The notes beneath the pieces are model-generated. The model had not been told where the DNA came from, searched no databases, and worked only from the letters and a program-made list of their open reading frames with translations. Positions 1 through 5,944 of a stretch of DNA of 5,944 nt are shown here, one piece after another. Position 1 is the first letter of the stretch; the number at the start of each line of letters is the position of its first letter. Location of the stretch: NCBI GenBank assembly GCA_937934775.1, contig CALGYL010000019.1:1-5944 (forward strand), read 5' to 3'. A program made the translations under genes and the position numbers. This DNA comes from an uncultured Clostridia bacterium. GTDB lineage: Bacteria > Bacillota > Clostridia > Christensenellales > Aristaeellaceae.

Positions 1-552
1 CGGCGGGATGGGCCGGACCATGTGGTCGTTCGGCTGCACACAGGAGACCCGTCCCTCTTCGGCGCGATCCGGGAGCAGATGGACGCGCTTCGAAGGCTGG
101 GCATCTCCTATACGGTGGTGCCGGGCGTCAGTTCCCTCTTTGCCGCCGCAGCCGCGCTTCCGGCGGAGTTCACGCTGCCGGGGGTGACGCAGACTGTGAT
201 CATCACCCGCGCGGCGGGCCGGACGCCGGTCCCGGAGGCCGAGAGTCTCCGCTCGCTGGCAGCGCACCGGGCGACGATGGCGCTGTTTCTGAGCGCCGGG
301 ATGCTGGAGGAACTGTGCGCGGAGCTGACTGCGGGCGGATATCCTCCGGAAACCCCCGCGGCCATCGTCTACCGGGCCAGTTGGCCCGAGGAAAACGTGG
401 TCAGGGGCACCCTCAGGACGCTGCCTGAGATCGGGCAGGGCCTGACCAAAACCGCGCTGGTGCTCGTGGGAAACTTCCTGGGCGACGATTACGAGCTATC
501 CAGGCTCTATGATCCGTCCTTCTCCCACGGCTACCGGGCGGGAACCCCATGA
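1..552 (+). CDS. cbiF: Cobalt-precorrin-4 C11-methyltransferase (CbiF), 3' part
   Basis: SAM-dependent methyltransferase of the tetrapyrrole methylase family. It adds a methyl group at C11 of cobalt-precorrin-4 in the cytoplasm, giving cobalt-precorrin-5A, the substrate of the next gene product. The frame is open from base 1, so the first part of the protein, including the N-terminal GxGPG SAM loop, lies outside the window; 183 residues remain. Seen here: the RLHTGDPSLFGAI loop (bases 31-69), the VPGVSS stretch followed by an Ala-rich helix (bases 118-165), TLPGVTQTVIITR, the FLSAGM and YRASWPEE segments, and the C-terminal SRLYDPSFSH signature (bases 499-528), all characteristic of CbiF/CobM. 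A GTG at 22 is in frame but sits inside the conserved core, so it is not the start. The stop overlaps the cbiG start by 4 bases. The aerobic homologue CobM is the alternative name; the neighbouring cbiG and cbiD favour CbiF. Confidence 0.95.
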   Translation, partial: RRDGPDHVVVRLHTGDPSLFGAIREQMDALRRLGISYTVVPGVSSLFAAAAALPAEFTLPGVTQTVIITRAAGRTPVPEAESLRSLAAHRATMALFLSAGMLEELCAELTAGGYPPETPAAIVYRASWPEENVVRGTLRTLPEIGQGLTKTALVLVGNFLGDDYELSRLYDPSFSHGYRAGTP

Positions 553-1436
553 TCCTAAGGGCGGCGGCGTTCACCGGGCGGGGCGCGGCCTGGGGCGAGC
601 GGCTGGGCATCTCCGTCGAGCGGCCGGAGCGCGTGATGGACTGGGCGGCGGAGGCGTTTCACGAGTGCGACGCCCTCCTCTTCATCGGGGCTACGGGCAT
701 CGCGGTGCGGGCCGTCGCACCCCACCTGAGCTCCAAGCTCTCCGACCCCGCCGTTTTGGTGATGGACGAGTTGGGCCGCCACGTGATCCCCCTCCTGTCC
801 GGCCACATCGGCGGCGCGAACGCTCTGGCGCTCGCCATTGCGGAGAAAACCGGCGCGGAGGCGGTGCTCACCACCGCAACCGACCTGAACGGCCTGCCCG
901 CCATCGACAGCTGGGCGGTGAAAAATGACTGCGCCATCGAGAACCCGGAGGCGATCAAGGCGGTTTCCGGCGCGTTGCTTTCGGGAAGGCCGGTGGGCTT
1001 GATGATCACCGAGCGCGAGCTCGCGCCGCCGTTTCCAGTGACGCTCAAGCTCCGGCCCCGGACGCTCGTTCTGGGCGCGGGCTGCAAAAGGGGCGTGGAC
1101 TGCGGCTGGTTCGAGCGGTGCGCGCTGGAGTTTCTCAAAGACGCGGGCGTGTCGCTTCTCTCGGTGCGGGCGCTGGCCACCCTCGACCGGAAGGCGGACG
1201 AACCGGCGCTTCTGGATTTCTGCCGCAAGTACCGCCTGCCGCTTCGCACGTTCACCGCTGAACAACTCAAGGCCGCGCCGGGCATCTTCGCGCGTTCGGA
1301 GTATGTGGAGACCGCCGTCGGGGTGGACAATGTGTGCGAGCGGGCGGCGGCGCTTGCCTCCGGCGGGCGGCTTCTGACGGGCAAGACGCGGTACGCGGGC
1401 GTGGCGTTGGCGCTCGCGGGGGAGGAAAACACATGA
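549..1436 (+). CDS. cbiG: Cobalt-precorrin-5A hydrolase (CbiG)
   Basis: Opens the delta-lactone on ring A of cobalt-precorrin-5A and releases the C20-derived two-carbon fragment as acetaldehyde, giving cobalt-precorrin-5B for CbiD. The protein has 295 residues. The CbiG N-terminal domain shows GATGIAVRA (residues 47-55) and, after VMDELGR, the PLLSGHIGGANALA block (about 81-94). A middle segment contains ATDLNGLPAIDSWA. The C-terminal CobE/CbiG domain begins near residue 172 with LVLGAGCKRG and ends with the S-x-x-V/VGVDNVCERAA region and a final GKTRYAGVALA. The family is usually about 330-370 residues; the shortfall is in the first 45 residues, between the opening FTGRGAAWGERL helix and the DALLFIG strand. 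The ATG start overlaps the cbiF stop (ATGA) and has only a weak upstream GGCGGGAA. The stop in turn overlaps the cbiH start. The presence of CbiG marks the anaerobic pathway. Confidence 0.95.
   Translation: MILRAAAFTGRGAAWGERLGISVERPERVMDWAAEAFHECDALLFIGATGIAVRAVAPHLSSKLSDPAVLVMDELGRHVIPLLSGHIGGANALALAIAEKTGAEAVLTTATDLNGLPAIDSWAVKNDCAIENPEAIKAVSGALLSGRPVGLMITERELAPPFPVTLKLRPRTLVLGAGCKRGVDCGWFERCALEFLKDAGVSLLSVRALATLDRKADEPALLDFCRKYRLPLRTFTAEQLKAAPGIFARSEYVETAVGVDNVCERAAALASGGRLLTGKTRYAGVALALAGEENT
1421..1425 (+). promoter_or_regulatory. Ribosome binding site of cbiH
   Basis: A perfect GGAGG lies inside the end of cbiG, seven bases before the ATG at 1433. It supports this ATG as the cbiH start over the in-frame start at 1334, which would add 33 residues that overlap cbiG deeply and do not resemble the family. 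Confidence 0.75.
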
Positions 1437-2149
1437 TCTACGTGGTGGGGCTGGGCCCGGGCGATGCGCAGGCGCGCACCGCCGCCGCCGCCGAGGCGAT
1501 CGGGCGCGCAAGCGTGCTGATCGGCTACGGCGCCTACATCGACCTGATCCGGGCCGAATTCCCGGAGAAGCCCGCCTTTGAAAACGGCATGACCGGCGAA
1601 GTCGCAAGGTGCCGGGAGGCGATCCGGCTCTCCCGCGAGGGAAAAACCGTCGCCGTGGTCTGCTCGGGCGACGCCTCGGTGTACGGCATGGCCAGCCTGA
1701 TTCTGGAGCTTTCGGACGAAGCGGACGAGGTGGAGATCGTTCCGGGCGTGACGGCGGCGCTTGCGGCCTCGGCCGCTCTCGGCGCGCCGTTCTCCGGGGA
1801 TCTGGCCATCGTCAGCCTTTCAGACCTTCTGACCCCCTGGGAGGTCATCGAGCGGCGTCTGAACGCGGCGGCGGCGGGGGATTTCCCGGTCGCGCTCTAC
1901 AACCCCGCCAGCAAATCCCGCGCGGACCATCTCCGGCGGGCGGCGGACATCCTTCTGGGCGCAAGGGCCGGGGATACTCCCTGCGGCTGGGTGCGCTGCA
2001 TCGCGCGGACGGGGCAGGCGCAGAAGATCCTGACGCTTTCGGCGCTTCGGGACGAGCGGGTGGATATGTTTACCACCATCGTCGTCGGAAACAGCCAAAC
2101 GATCGTAAAATACGGCAAACTGATCACGCCCCGGGGCTACCGCACATGA
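1433..2149 (+). CDS. cbiH: Cobalt-precorrin-3 C17-methyltransferase, ring-contracting (CbiH, CobJ family)
   Basis: SAM-dependent methyltransferase that methylates C17 and drives contraction of the macrocycle, yielding cobalt-precorrin-4 for CbiF. The protein has 238 residues, normal for a single-domain CobJ/CbiH. It opens with MIYVVGLGPG, the SAM-binding loop, which fixes the start at 1433 together with the GGAGG before it. Further family landmarks are VCSGDASVYGMA (residues 76-87), VPGVTAALAASAALGAP, the diagnostic SLSDLLTPW (128-136), LYNPASKSR around 155-163, and a C-terminal VGNSQT followed by ITPRGY. The C17 methyltransferase assignment rests mainly on SLSDLLTPW, the NPxSxxR loop and the ending. 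The family usually has HDFA before ISLSD; here the residues are SGDLAIV. Both ends overlap neighbours by 4 bases, indicating translational coupling with cbiG and cbiD. Confidence 0.94.
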   Translation: MIYVVGLGPGDAQARTAAAAEAIGRASVLIGYGAYIDLIRAEFPEKPAFENGMTGEVARCREAIRLSREGKTVAVVCSGDASVYGMASLILELSDEADEVEIVPGVTAALAASAALGAPFSGDLAIVSLSDLLTPWEVIERRLNAAAAGDFPVALYNPASKSRADHLRRAADILLGARAGDTPCGWVRCIARTGQAQKILTLSALRDERVDMFTTIVVGNSQTIVKYGKLITPRGYRT

Positions 2150-3237
2150 GGGAGGGCTTTACCACCGGCGCCTGCGCGGCCGCCGCGGCGCTGGCCAGCT
2201 GCCTGTGGCGGCGGGACGGCGAGTGCCCGCCGAGGGTGGAGATCGTCCTGCCGGGCGGGCGCGCCTTCTCCCCAGCCGTGCGCGCGCATGAGGGTTTTCT
2301 CTGCGGCGTCGTGAAGGACGCGGGCGACGATCCGGACATCACGGGCGGCTGCGAGGTGCTGGCACTGGTGGAGCCGGGCGAGGACGACGGGCCGGTGACT
2401 TTCCGGGCGGGCGAGGGCGTCGGGACCGTGACTGGGCCGGGGTTGAAGCTGCCGCCCGGCGAGGCGGCGGTCAATCCCGCGCCGCGAAGGATAATCGAGC
2501 GCGCCGTGCGAAGTGTGACCGGCAGCCGGGCCGCGGAAGTCACCGTGTCCATTCCGGGCGGCGAGGCGCTGGCGCGGCGGACGTTCAACCCGAGGCTGGG
2601 CATCACGGGCGGGCTGTCTATTCTGGGCACCACCGGAATCGTCCGGCCCATGAGCGAAGAGGCGCTGAAGGCGTCCGTCGCGCTGGAAATGCGCGTCCAC
2701 CGGGCAAAGGGTGCGGAAGCACTTGCGCTGACATTCGGGAACCAGGGTGAGGAGGCGCTCACGCGCCGCTTTCCAGGCGTCTCGGTGGCGCAGATGAGCA
2801 ATTTCGTGGGCTTTGCGCTGGACGAGGCGGCGTCGCTGGGTTTTCGGCGGCTTCTGATCGCCGGGCATCCTGGGAAGCTGGTCAAGGTTTCGGCGGGCGT
2901 GATGCAAACCCACAGCCTCTGCGCCGACGCCCGGCGGGAGGCGGTGATTGCGGAACTTGCGCGGATGGGCGCGCCGTGGGCGCTGGTGGAGAGCGTGTAC
3001 GGCTGTGTCACGACCGGCGCGATGGTCGATGTCATCCGCTTTGCGGGGCATCAGGCGGTGTGGGCGCGGCTCGCCGACGGGGCGCAGCGGTACTGCGAGG
3101 CGCGCCTTCGGGGCTTGGTCGAGGTTGACGCCGCGTTTCTGGACGCGGGTCAGGTTCTGGGCGTCAGCGGGCGGCTTCGCGCCGATCCGAACCGGTGGGG
3201 AAGGGGCGGTGATCCGGATGGAACCGATGGAGATTGA
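2146..3237 (+). CDS. cbiD: Cobalt-precorrin-5B C1-methyltransferase (CbiD)
   Basis: Transfers a methyl group from SAM to C1 of cobalt-precorrin-5B, giving cobalt-precorrin-6A. It is structurally unrelated to the tetrapyrrole methylases around it and is the anaerobic counterpart of CobF. The protein has 363 residues, the usual CbiD size. The frame is open further upstream, but the ATG at 2146 places the signature GFTTGACAAAAA at residues 4-15, as in the family, and it overlaps the cbiH stop. Other landmarks: VKDAGDDPDIT (56-66), EGVGTVTGPGL, VNPAPRRII, FNPRLGITGGLSILGTTGIV with MSEEA after it, and near residues 240-270 AGHPGKLVKVSAGVMQTHS with ADARRE. The usual GHIGK loop reads GHPGK here. The ribosome binding site is weak (GGGG at 2133-2136), consistent with coupling to cbiH. 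The 3' end overlaps cbiC by 20-29 bases. Confidence 0.96.
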   Translation: MREGFTTGACAAAAALASCLWRRDGECPPRVEIVLPGGRAFSPAVRAHEGFLCGVVKDAGDDPDITGGCEVLALVEPGEDDGPVTFRAGEGVGTVTGPGLKLPPGEAAVNPAPRRIIERAVRSVTGSRAAEVTVSIPGGEALARRTFNPRLGITGGLSILGTTGIVRPMSEEALKASVALEMRVHRAKGAEALALTFGNQGEEALTRRFPGVSVAQMSNFVGFALDEAASLGFRRLLIAGHPGKLVKVSAGVMQTHSLCADARREAVIAELARMGAPWALVESVYGCVTTGAMVDVIRFAGHQAVWARLADGAQRYCEARLRGLVEVDAAFLDAGQVLGVSGRLRADPNRWGRGGDPDGTDGD

Positions 3238-3835
3238 GCGCAGGAGCATGGAGATCATCGAGTCGGAGCTTAAGTTCCCGCTCGAAGAAGAAGTTGCGCC
3301 CATCGTCAAGCGGGTAATTCACGCGACGGCGGACTTCTCTTTCGCGGAGAATCTGCGCTTTACGGAAGGCGTCGTGCCCCGGATGCGGGCGATGCTTCTT
3401 GCGGGCGCGTTCGTGGTGACCGACACCAACATGGCGCTCTCGGGCGTGAACAAATCTGCCGCCGCGAAGCTTGGTCTGAAGCTCCGCTGCTTTATGGCCG
3501 AGCCGGACGTTCTGGAGGAGGCCAAGGCCCGCGGAGTCACCCGCGCGCTGGTGTCGATGGAGCGCGCGCGGATGCTGCCCGGCCCGAAGCTGTTTGTTTG
3601 CGGCAACGCGCCCACATTCCTGATGCCGCTCCTTGAGGGCGGCGCGGCGGAGGATGTCGCCGTCGTCGGCGTGCCGGTGGGCTTTGTCAACGTGGTGGAA
3701 GCCAAGGAGCGGCTCCTAGAAAGCGGCATTCCCGCCATCGCCACGGTGGGGCGGCGGGGCGGCAGCAGCGTGGCCGCCGCCATCGTCAACGCGCTGATGT
3801 ACGGCATCGAGGGGGTGCGATCGTGCGGATTCTGA
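3209..3835 (+). CDS. cbiC: Cobalt-precorrin-8 methylmutase (CbiC, CobH family)
   Basis: Moves the methyl group from C11 to C12 of cobalt-precorrin-8, producing cobyrinic acid, the CbiA substrate. From the GTG at 3209 the protein has 208 residues, normal for the family. IEIIES-type opening: IERRSMEIIESEL. The segment VIHATADFSFAENLRF holds the conserved catalytic histidine (residue 38 from this start). Further on are TDTNMALSGVN, CGNAPTFL, PVGFVNVVEAKE and GRRGGSSVAAAIVNAL, all typical. The start is uncertain. GTG 3209 keeps a hydrophobic residue and proline at the positions where homologues start (xIRMEPMEIE) and has GGGGA seven bases before it; ATG 3218 lies eleven bases after AAGGGG and would give 205 residues; ATG 3227 is less likely. 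Either choice overlaps the cbiD end. The last 13 bases overlap cbiA. Confidence 0.93.
   Translation: MIRMEPMEIERRSMEIIESELKFPLEEEVAPIVKRVIHATADFSFAENLRFTEGVVPRMRAMLLAGAFVVTDTNMALSGVNKSAAAKLGLKLRCFMAEPDVLEEAKARGVTRALVSMERARMLPGPKLFVCGNAPTFLMPLLEGGAAEDVAVVGVPVGFVNVVEAKERLLESGIPAIATVGRRGGSSVAAAIVNALMYGIEGVRSCGF
3809..3815 (+). promoter_or_regulatory. Ribosome binding site of cbiA
   Basis: GAGGGGG inside the end of cbiC, seven bases before the GTG at 3823. It supports the non-ATG start of cbiA, which in turn puts the P-loop at the very N-terminus as expected. Confidence 0.6.
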
Positions 3836-5127
3836 TCGGAGGCACCCACAGCGGCTGCGGAAAGACCACAATCACGCTTGCGGTGATGGCGGCGCTCCGG
3901 GCGAGGGGGCTGAATGTCGCGCCGTTTAAGGTAGGGCCGGATTACATCGACACCGGCTTTCACGCCGCCGCCTGCGGAAAGCCGTCGGACAACCTGGACC
4001 GGCACCTTCTGGATGCGTCTACCGTCCGCGCAGTCCTGCGCGCGGGCGAGGAGCGCGCGGACATCGCCGTGATCGAGGGTGTGATGGGATACTACGACGG
4101 GATGAATGCCCGCGATTTTGCCTGTTCGACCTGGCGCATGGCCGCCGATACCCGAACGCCCGCGCTCCTCGTGGTGGACGCGTCGGGCGGCGCGGCCAGC
4201 GCCGCCGCGATGGCGCTGGGGTTCCGGCGGTTTCAAAAGGCCAGCGGGATCGCCGGGGTTCTGGTCAACCGCGTCGCCGCCCGCGGGCATTACGATCTGG
4301 TGCGGGAGGCCGTCGAGCGGCACGCGGGGCTGCCCTGCCTGGGCTACCTTCAAAAAGACGCGGCGCTGTCATTCGGCAGCCGCCATCTGGGGCTGATCCC
4401 GGCGGAGGAGACGCCGGAACTGACGCGGCAGATCGGCCACGCCGGGGAGGCGGCGCTTCAGACGGTGGACCTGGACGGGATAATCCGCCTCGCGGCCCAG
4501 GCGTCTGCGCTGAACGGCGTTCGGAAGCCGCTGCCAAGCCGGCGCGGCTACCGCCTGGGCGTGGCGCGGGACCAGGCGTTCAGCTTTTACTATGAAGAAA
4601 ACCTCCGGATGCTTCAGGCGTCCGGCATGGAGCTGGTTTTCTTCTCTCCGCTCCGGGACGAGCGTCTGCCGGAAGGGCTTTGCGGCCTGTATTTCGGCGG
4701 CGGCTTTCCAGAGGTGTTCGCGGAGGCGCTGGAGGCGAATGGCTCCATGCGAAGGAGCGTCCGCCTGGCGCTTGACGGCGGCATGCGCTGCTACGCCGAG
4801 TGCGGCGGGCTGATGTACCTGTGCCGGAGCATCGACGGCCGGGAGATGGCGGGCTTTTTCCCCATCGCCTGCCGCATGACCGACAGGCTGCAGCGCTTCG
4901 GCTATGTGAACGTGACCGACCGGACCGGCCTTACATTCCCCGCCCACGAGTTCCACCACGCCGTGGCGGAGCCGCTTCAGGAAGTACCCTGCGCGTTTCG
5001 TGTGGTGCGGGCGTCCGATCCCGGGCAGGCATGGCGCTGCGGCTATGAGCGCGGCAACGCGCTTGCGGGGTTTCCACACCTGCATTTCGGTTCGCATCCG
5101 GAGTTGATCGGGAGGTTATGGCCATGA
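3823..5127 (+). CDS. cbiA: Cobyrinate a,c-diamide synthase (CbiA)
   Basis: Glutamine-dependent amidation, driven by ATP, of the c then a acetate side chains of cobyrinic acid. The protein has 434 residues, close to the family's roughly 450. The N-terminal dethiobiotin-synthetase-like ATPase domain begins with the P-loop GTHSGCGKTT (residues 7-16), then FKVGPDYIDTGFH, NLDRHLLD and IEGVMGYYDGMN. The C-terminal class I (triad) glutaminase domain follows from about residue 245: VARDQAFSFYYEENL, LYFGGGFPEVFAEAL, the nucleophile loop YAECGGLMYL with Cys at residue 327, HEFHHA, and HLHF with the likely triad His at residue 421. CobB of the aerobic pathway is homologous, but the absence of a cobaltochelatase CobN-type context and the presence of cbiD, cbiG and cbiC support CbiA. 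It starts with GTG inside cbiC and its TGA overlaps the next ATG by 4 bases. Confidence 0.96.
   Translation: MRILIGGTHSGCGKTTITLAVMAALRARGLNVAPFKVGPDYIDTGFHAAACGKPSDNLDRHLLDASTVRAVLRAGEERADIAVIEGVMGYYDGMNARDFACSTWRMAADTRTPALLVVDASGGAASAAAMALGFRRFQKASGIAGVLVNRVAARGHYDLVREAVERHAGLPCLGYLQKDAALSFGSRHLGLIPAEETPELTRQIGHAGEAALQTVDLDGIIRLAAQASALNGVRKPLPSRRGYRLGVARDQAFSFYYEENLRMLQASGMELVFFSPLRDERLPEGLCGLYFGGGFPEVFAEALEANGSMRRSVRLALDGGMRCYAECGGLMYLCRSIDGREMAGFFPIACRMTDRLQRFGYVNVTDRTGLTFPAHEFHHAVAEPLQEVPCAFRVVRASDPGQAWRCGYERGNALAGFPHLHFGSHPELIGRLWP
5110..5115 (+). promoter_or_regulatory. Ribosome binding site of the cobD-like gene
   Basis: GGGAGG inside the end of cbiA. Two in-frame ATGs follow, at 5118 and 5124. 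The first is only two bases after the site, too close; the second is eight bases away and overlaps the cbiA stop, so 5124 is the chosen start. Confidence 0.75.
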
Positions 5128-5944
5128 ACCACGGGGGCAACGTATGGCAGGGCGCGTCGCCCGGCGGCTGGCTGGATTTCTCCGCCAACCTCCGGCCCGA
5201 TGGCCCGCCCGAATGGGTGTATCAGGCGATGTGCGCGGCGATCAACGACGCCAGATATTACCCGGATGTACTGATGGCGGAGGCGAAGCGCGGCATCGCG
5301 CGGTACGCGGGCGTGCCGGAGGACTGCGTATTGCCGACTTCCGGCGGCATCGCCGCGATCGATGTGGCGGTGCGCGGGCAGACCGGCCGGGTGCTCGTCT
5401 CGCCGCCGACATTTTCCGAATACGCGGCTCTCGCACGCGCGGCGGGGCTGGAAGTCTCCGAGGACGGGTTCGGCGCGCTGAAAACGGGCGACACTGCCTT
5501 CCTCTGCAATCCCAACAACCCCACCGGGCGGGCGCTTTCGCGGGATACGGTGCTTTCAATCCATGCCCGCGCTTTTTCGGTCCGCGCGCGCCTGATCGTG
5601 GACGAGGCGTTTATCGACTGCTGCCCGAAGCACTCCGTGCGGGAGCAGGCGGCTGCGCTGGAGGGGCTGATCGTCGTCGGCTCTCTGACCAAGGCGTTGT
5701 CGGTTCCAGGCGTGCGGCTGGGCTATCTGATCGCGCGGCCGGAGGCGGTGGAGGAGATCGGGCGGCAGGTTCCGCCATGGTCCCTGAACGCGTTCGCGGC
5801 GCTGATCGCAAAGCGGCTGCCCGCCCACCTCCCGGAATTGGAGGCGGACCGGGTGCGAAACGCCGCCCGTCGCGCGAAATTTGAGGCTTCGCTTGCCGCG
5901 CTGGGCGCGAGTGTGTATCCGTCGGAGGCCAGCTTCCTGCTCTG
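5124..5944 (+). CDS. cobD: CobD-like PLP-dependent enzyme (threonine-phosphate decarboxylase / HisC-like fold), 5' part
   Basis: Fold-type I PLP enzyme of the class I/II aminotransferase family, 273 codons visible before the window edge. By position and opening (HGGN at residues 3-6, LDFSANLRPDGPP at 17-29) it is a CobD/CobC-type protein, which makes (R)-1-amino-2-propanol O-phosphate from L-threonine phosphate for the nucleotide-loop linker. PLP residues are intact: CNPNNPTGR with Asn 129, DEAF with Asp 160, and SLTKALSVPGVRLGY with the Schiff-base Lys 190 plus Ser 187 and Arg 198. The C-terminal substrate-phosphate Arg is beyond the window. Two oddities: the cofactor-phosphate loop, usually GNGxxE, reads TSGGIAAID (72-80), and Lys 190 lies about 26 residues earlier than the Lys 216 I recall for Salmonella CobD. 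A histidinol-phosphate-type aminotransferase is a less likely alternative; the family is firm, the exact substrate is inferred from context. Confidence 0.85.
   Translation, partial: MNHGGNVWQGASPGGWLDFSANLRPDGPPEWVYQAMCAAINDARYYPDVLMAEAKRGIARYAGVPEDCVLPTSGGIAAIDVAVRGQTGRVLVSPPTFSEYAALARAAGLEVSEDGFGALKTGDTAFLCNPNNPTGRALSRDTVLSIHARAFSVRARLIVDEAFIDCCPKHSVREQAAALEGLIVVGSLTKALSVPGVRLGYLIARPEAVEEIGRQVPPWSLNAFAALIAKRLPAHLPELEADRVRNAARRAKFEASLAALGASVYPSEASFLL

Noticed and set aside
1334..1432. Upstream extension of cbiH by 33 codons
   Set aside because: The added residues are Gly/Arg-rich and lie within the conserved end of cbiG; the GLGPG loop belongs at the N-terminus and a GGAGG precedes the ATG at 1433.
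555..1607. Long open frame of 350 codons on the minus strand opposite cbiG and cbiH
   Set aside because: Its translation is Arg-, Pro- and Gly-rich low-complexity sequence with no recognisable motif, exactly what a GC-rich codon bias produces opposite a real gene. The plus strand carries clear CbiG and CbiH motifs.
1609..2145. Upstream extension of cbiD by 179 codons, as a possible fusion protein
   Set aside because: The extension is an out-of-frame reading of cbiH with no domain signature; CbiD is full length from 2146.
2137..3309. Long open frame of 390 codons on the minus strand opposite cbiD
   Set aside because: Arg/Pro/His-rich with no domain features; it crosses the cbiD/cbiC junction and follows the codon pattern of cbiD in antisense.
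3319..4353. Open frame of 344 codons on the minus strand opposite cbiC and cbiA
   Set aside because: No motif, biased composition, and it spans two well-supported genes on the other strand.
5144..5884. Plus-strand open frame of 246 codons in another frame over the cobD-like gene
   Set aside because: Arg/Gly-rich shadow. The frame starting at 5124 gives HGGN, NPNNPTG and SLTK motifs of a PLP enzyme and stays open to the window end.
1..5944. Riboswitch, promoter, terminator, CRISPR, tRNA, insertion sequence or prophage signals
   Set aside because: No intergenic space exists and I saw no direct repeat arrays, transposase motifs, or hairpin followed by a T-run. Composition is uniform across all genes, giving no sign of recent insertion.

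Overview
The window is an uninterrupted, single-strand stretch of anaerobic (early cobalt insertion) cobalamin biosynthesis genes from a G+C-rich bacterium (roughly two-thirds G+C by eye). The gene set (cbiF, cbiG, cbiH, cbiD, cbiC, cbiA, then a cobD-type PLP enzyme) defines the oxygen-independent route. The separate cbiG and cbiD genes are the best diagnostic, because the aerobic pathway uses CobF and CobG instead. The style of the proteins and the tight packing suggest an anaerobic, high-GC Bacillota (for example an Oscillospirales-type clostridium), but that is inference and the taxon cannot be fixed from this sequence alone.

Layout, all on the + strand: 1-552 3' part of cbiF (starts outside the window); 549-1436 cbiG; 1433-2149 cbiH (cobJ family); 2146-3237 cbiD; 3209-3835 cbiC (start could also be 3218); 3823-5127 cbiA; 5124-5944 5' part of a cobD/hisC-like aminotransferase-fold gene that leaves the window. 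Every gene overlaps the next: four junctions are 4-base ATGA stop/start overlaps, one is 13 bases and one is about 20-29 bases. There is no intergenic DNA, so no promoter, terminator, riboswitch or RNA gene lies inside the window. Whatever controls the operon (often a cobalamin riboswitch in this pathway) must be upstream.

The genes cover a nearly continuous section of the corrin pathway. CbiH performs C17 methylation with ring contraction. CbiF methylates C11, CbiG opens the delta-lactone and releases the two-carbon fragment, and CbiD methylates C1. After steps encoded elsewhere (CbiJ, CbiE, CbiT), CbiC moves the C11 methyl to C12 to give cobyrinic acid, and CbiA amidates the a and c side chains using glutamine and ATP. 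The CobD-like protein would supply the aminopropanol phosphate linker for the nucleotide loop. cbiL, cbiE, cbiT, cbiJ, the chelatase, cbiB, cbiP and cobU/S/T are not seen and probably lie in flanking DNA or elsewhere.

I found no undescribed system here. The most interesting items are the compact CobD-like enzyme with an altered cofactor-phosphate loop, the complete lack of intergenic DNA, and a shortened CbiG N-terminus.
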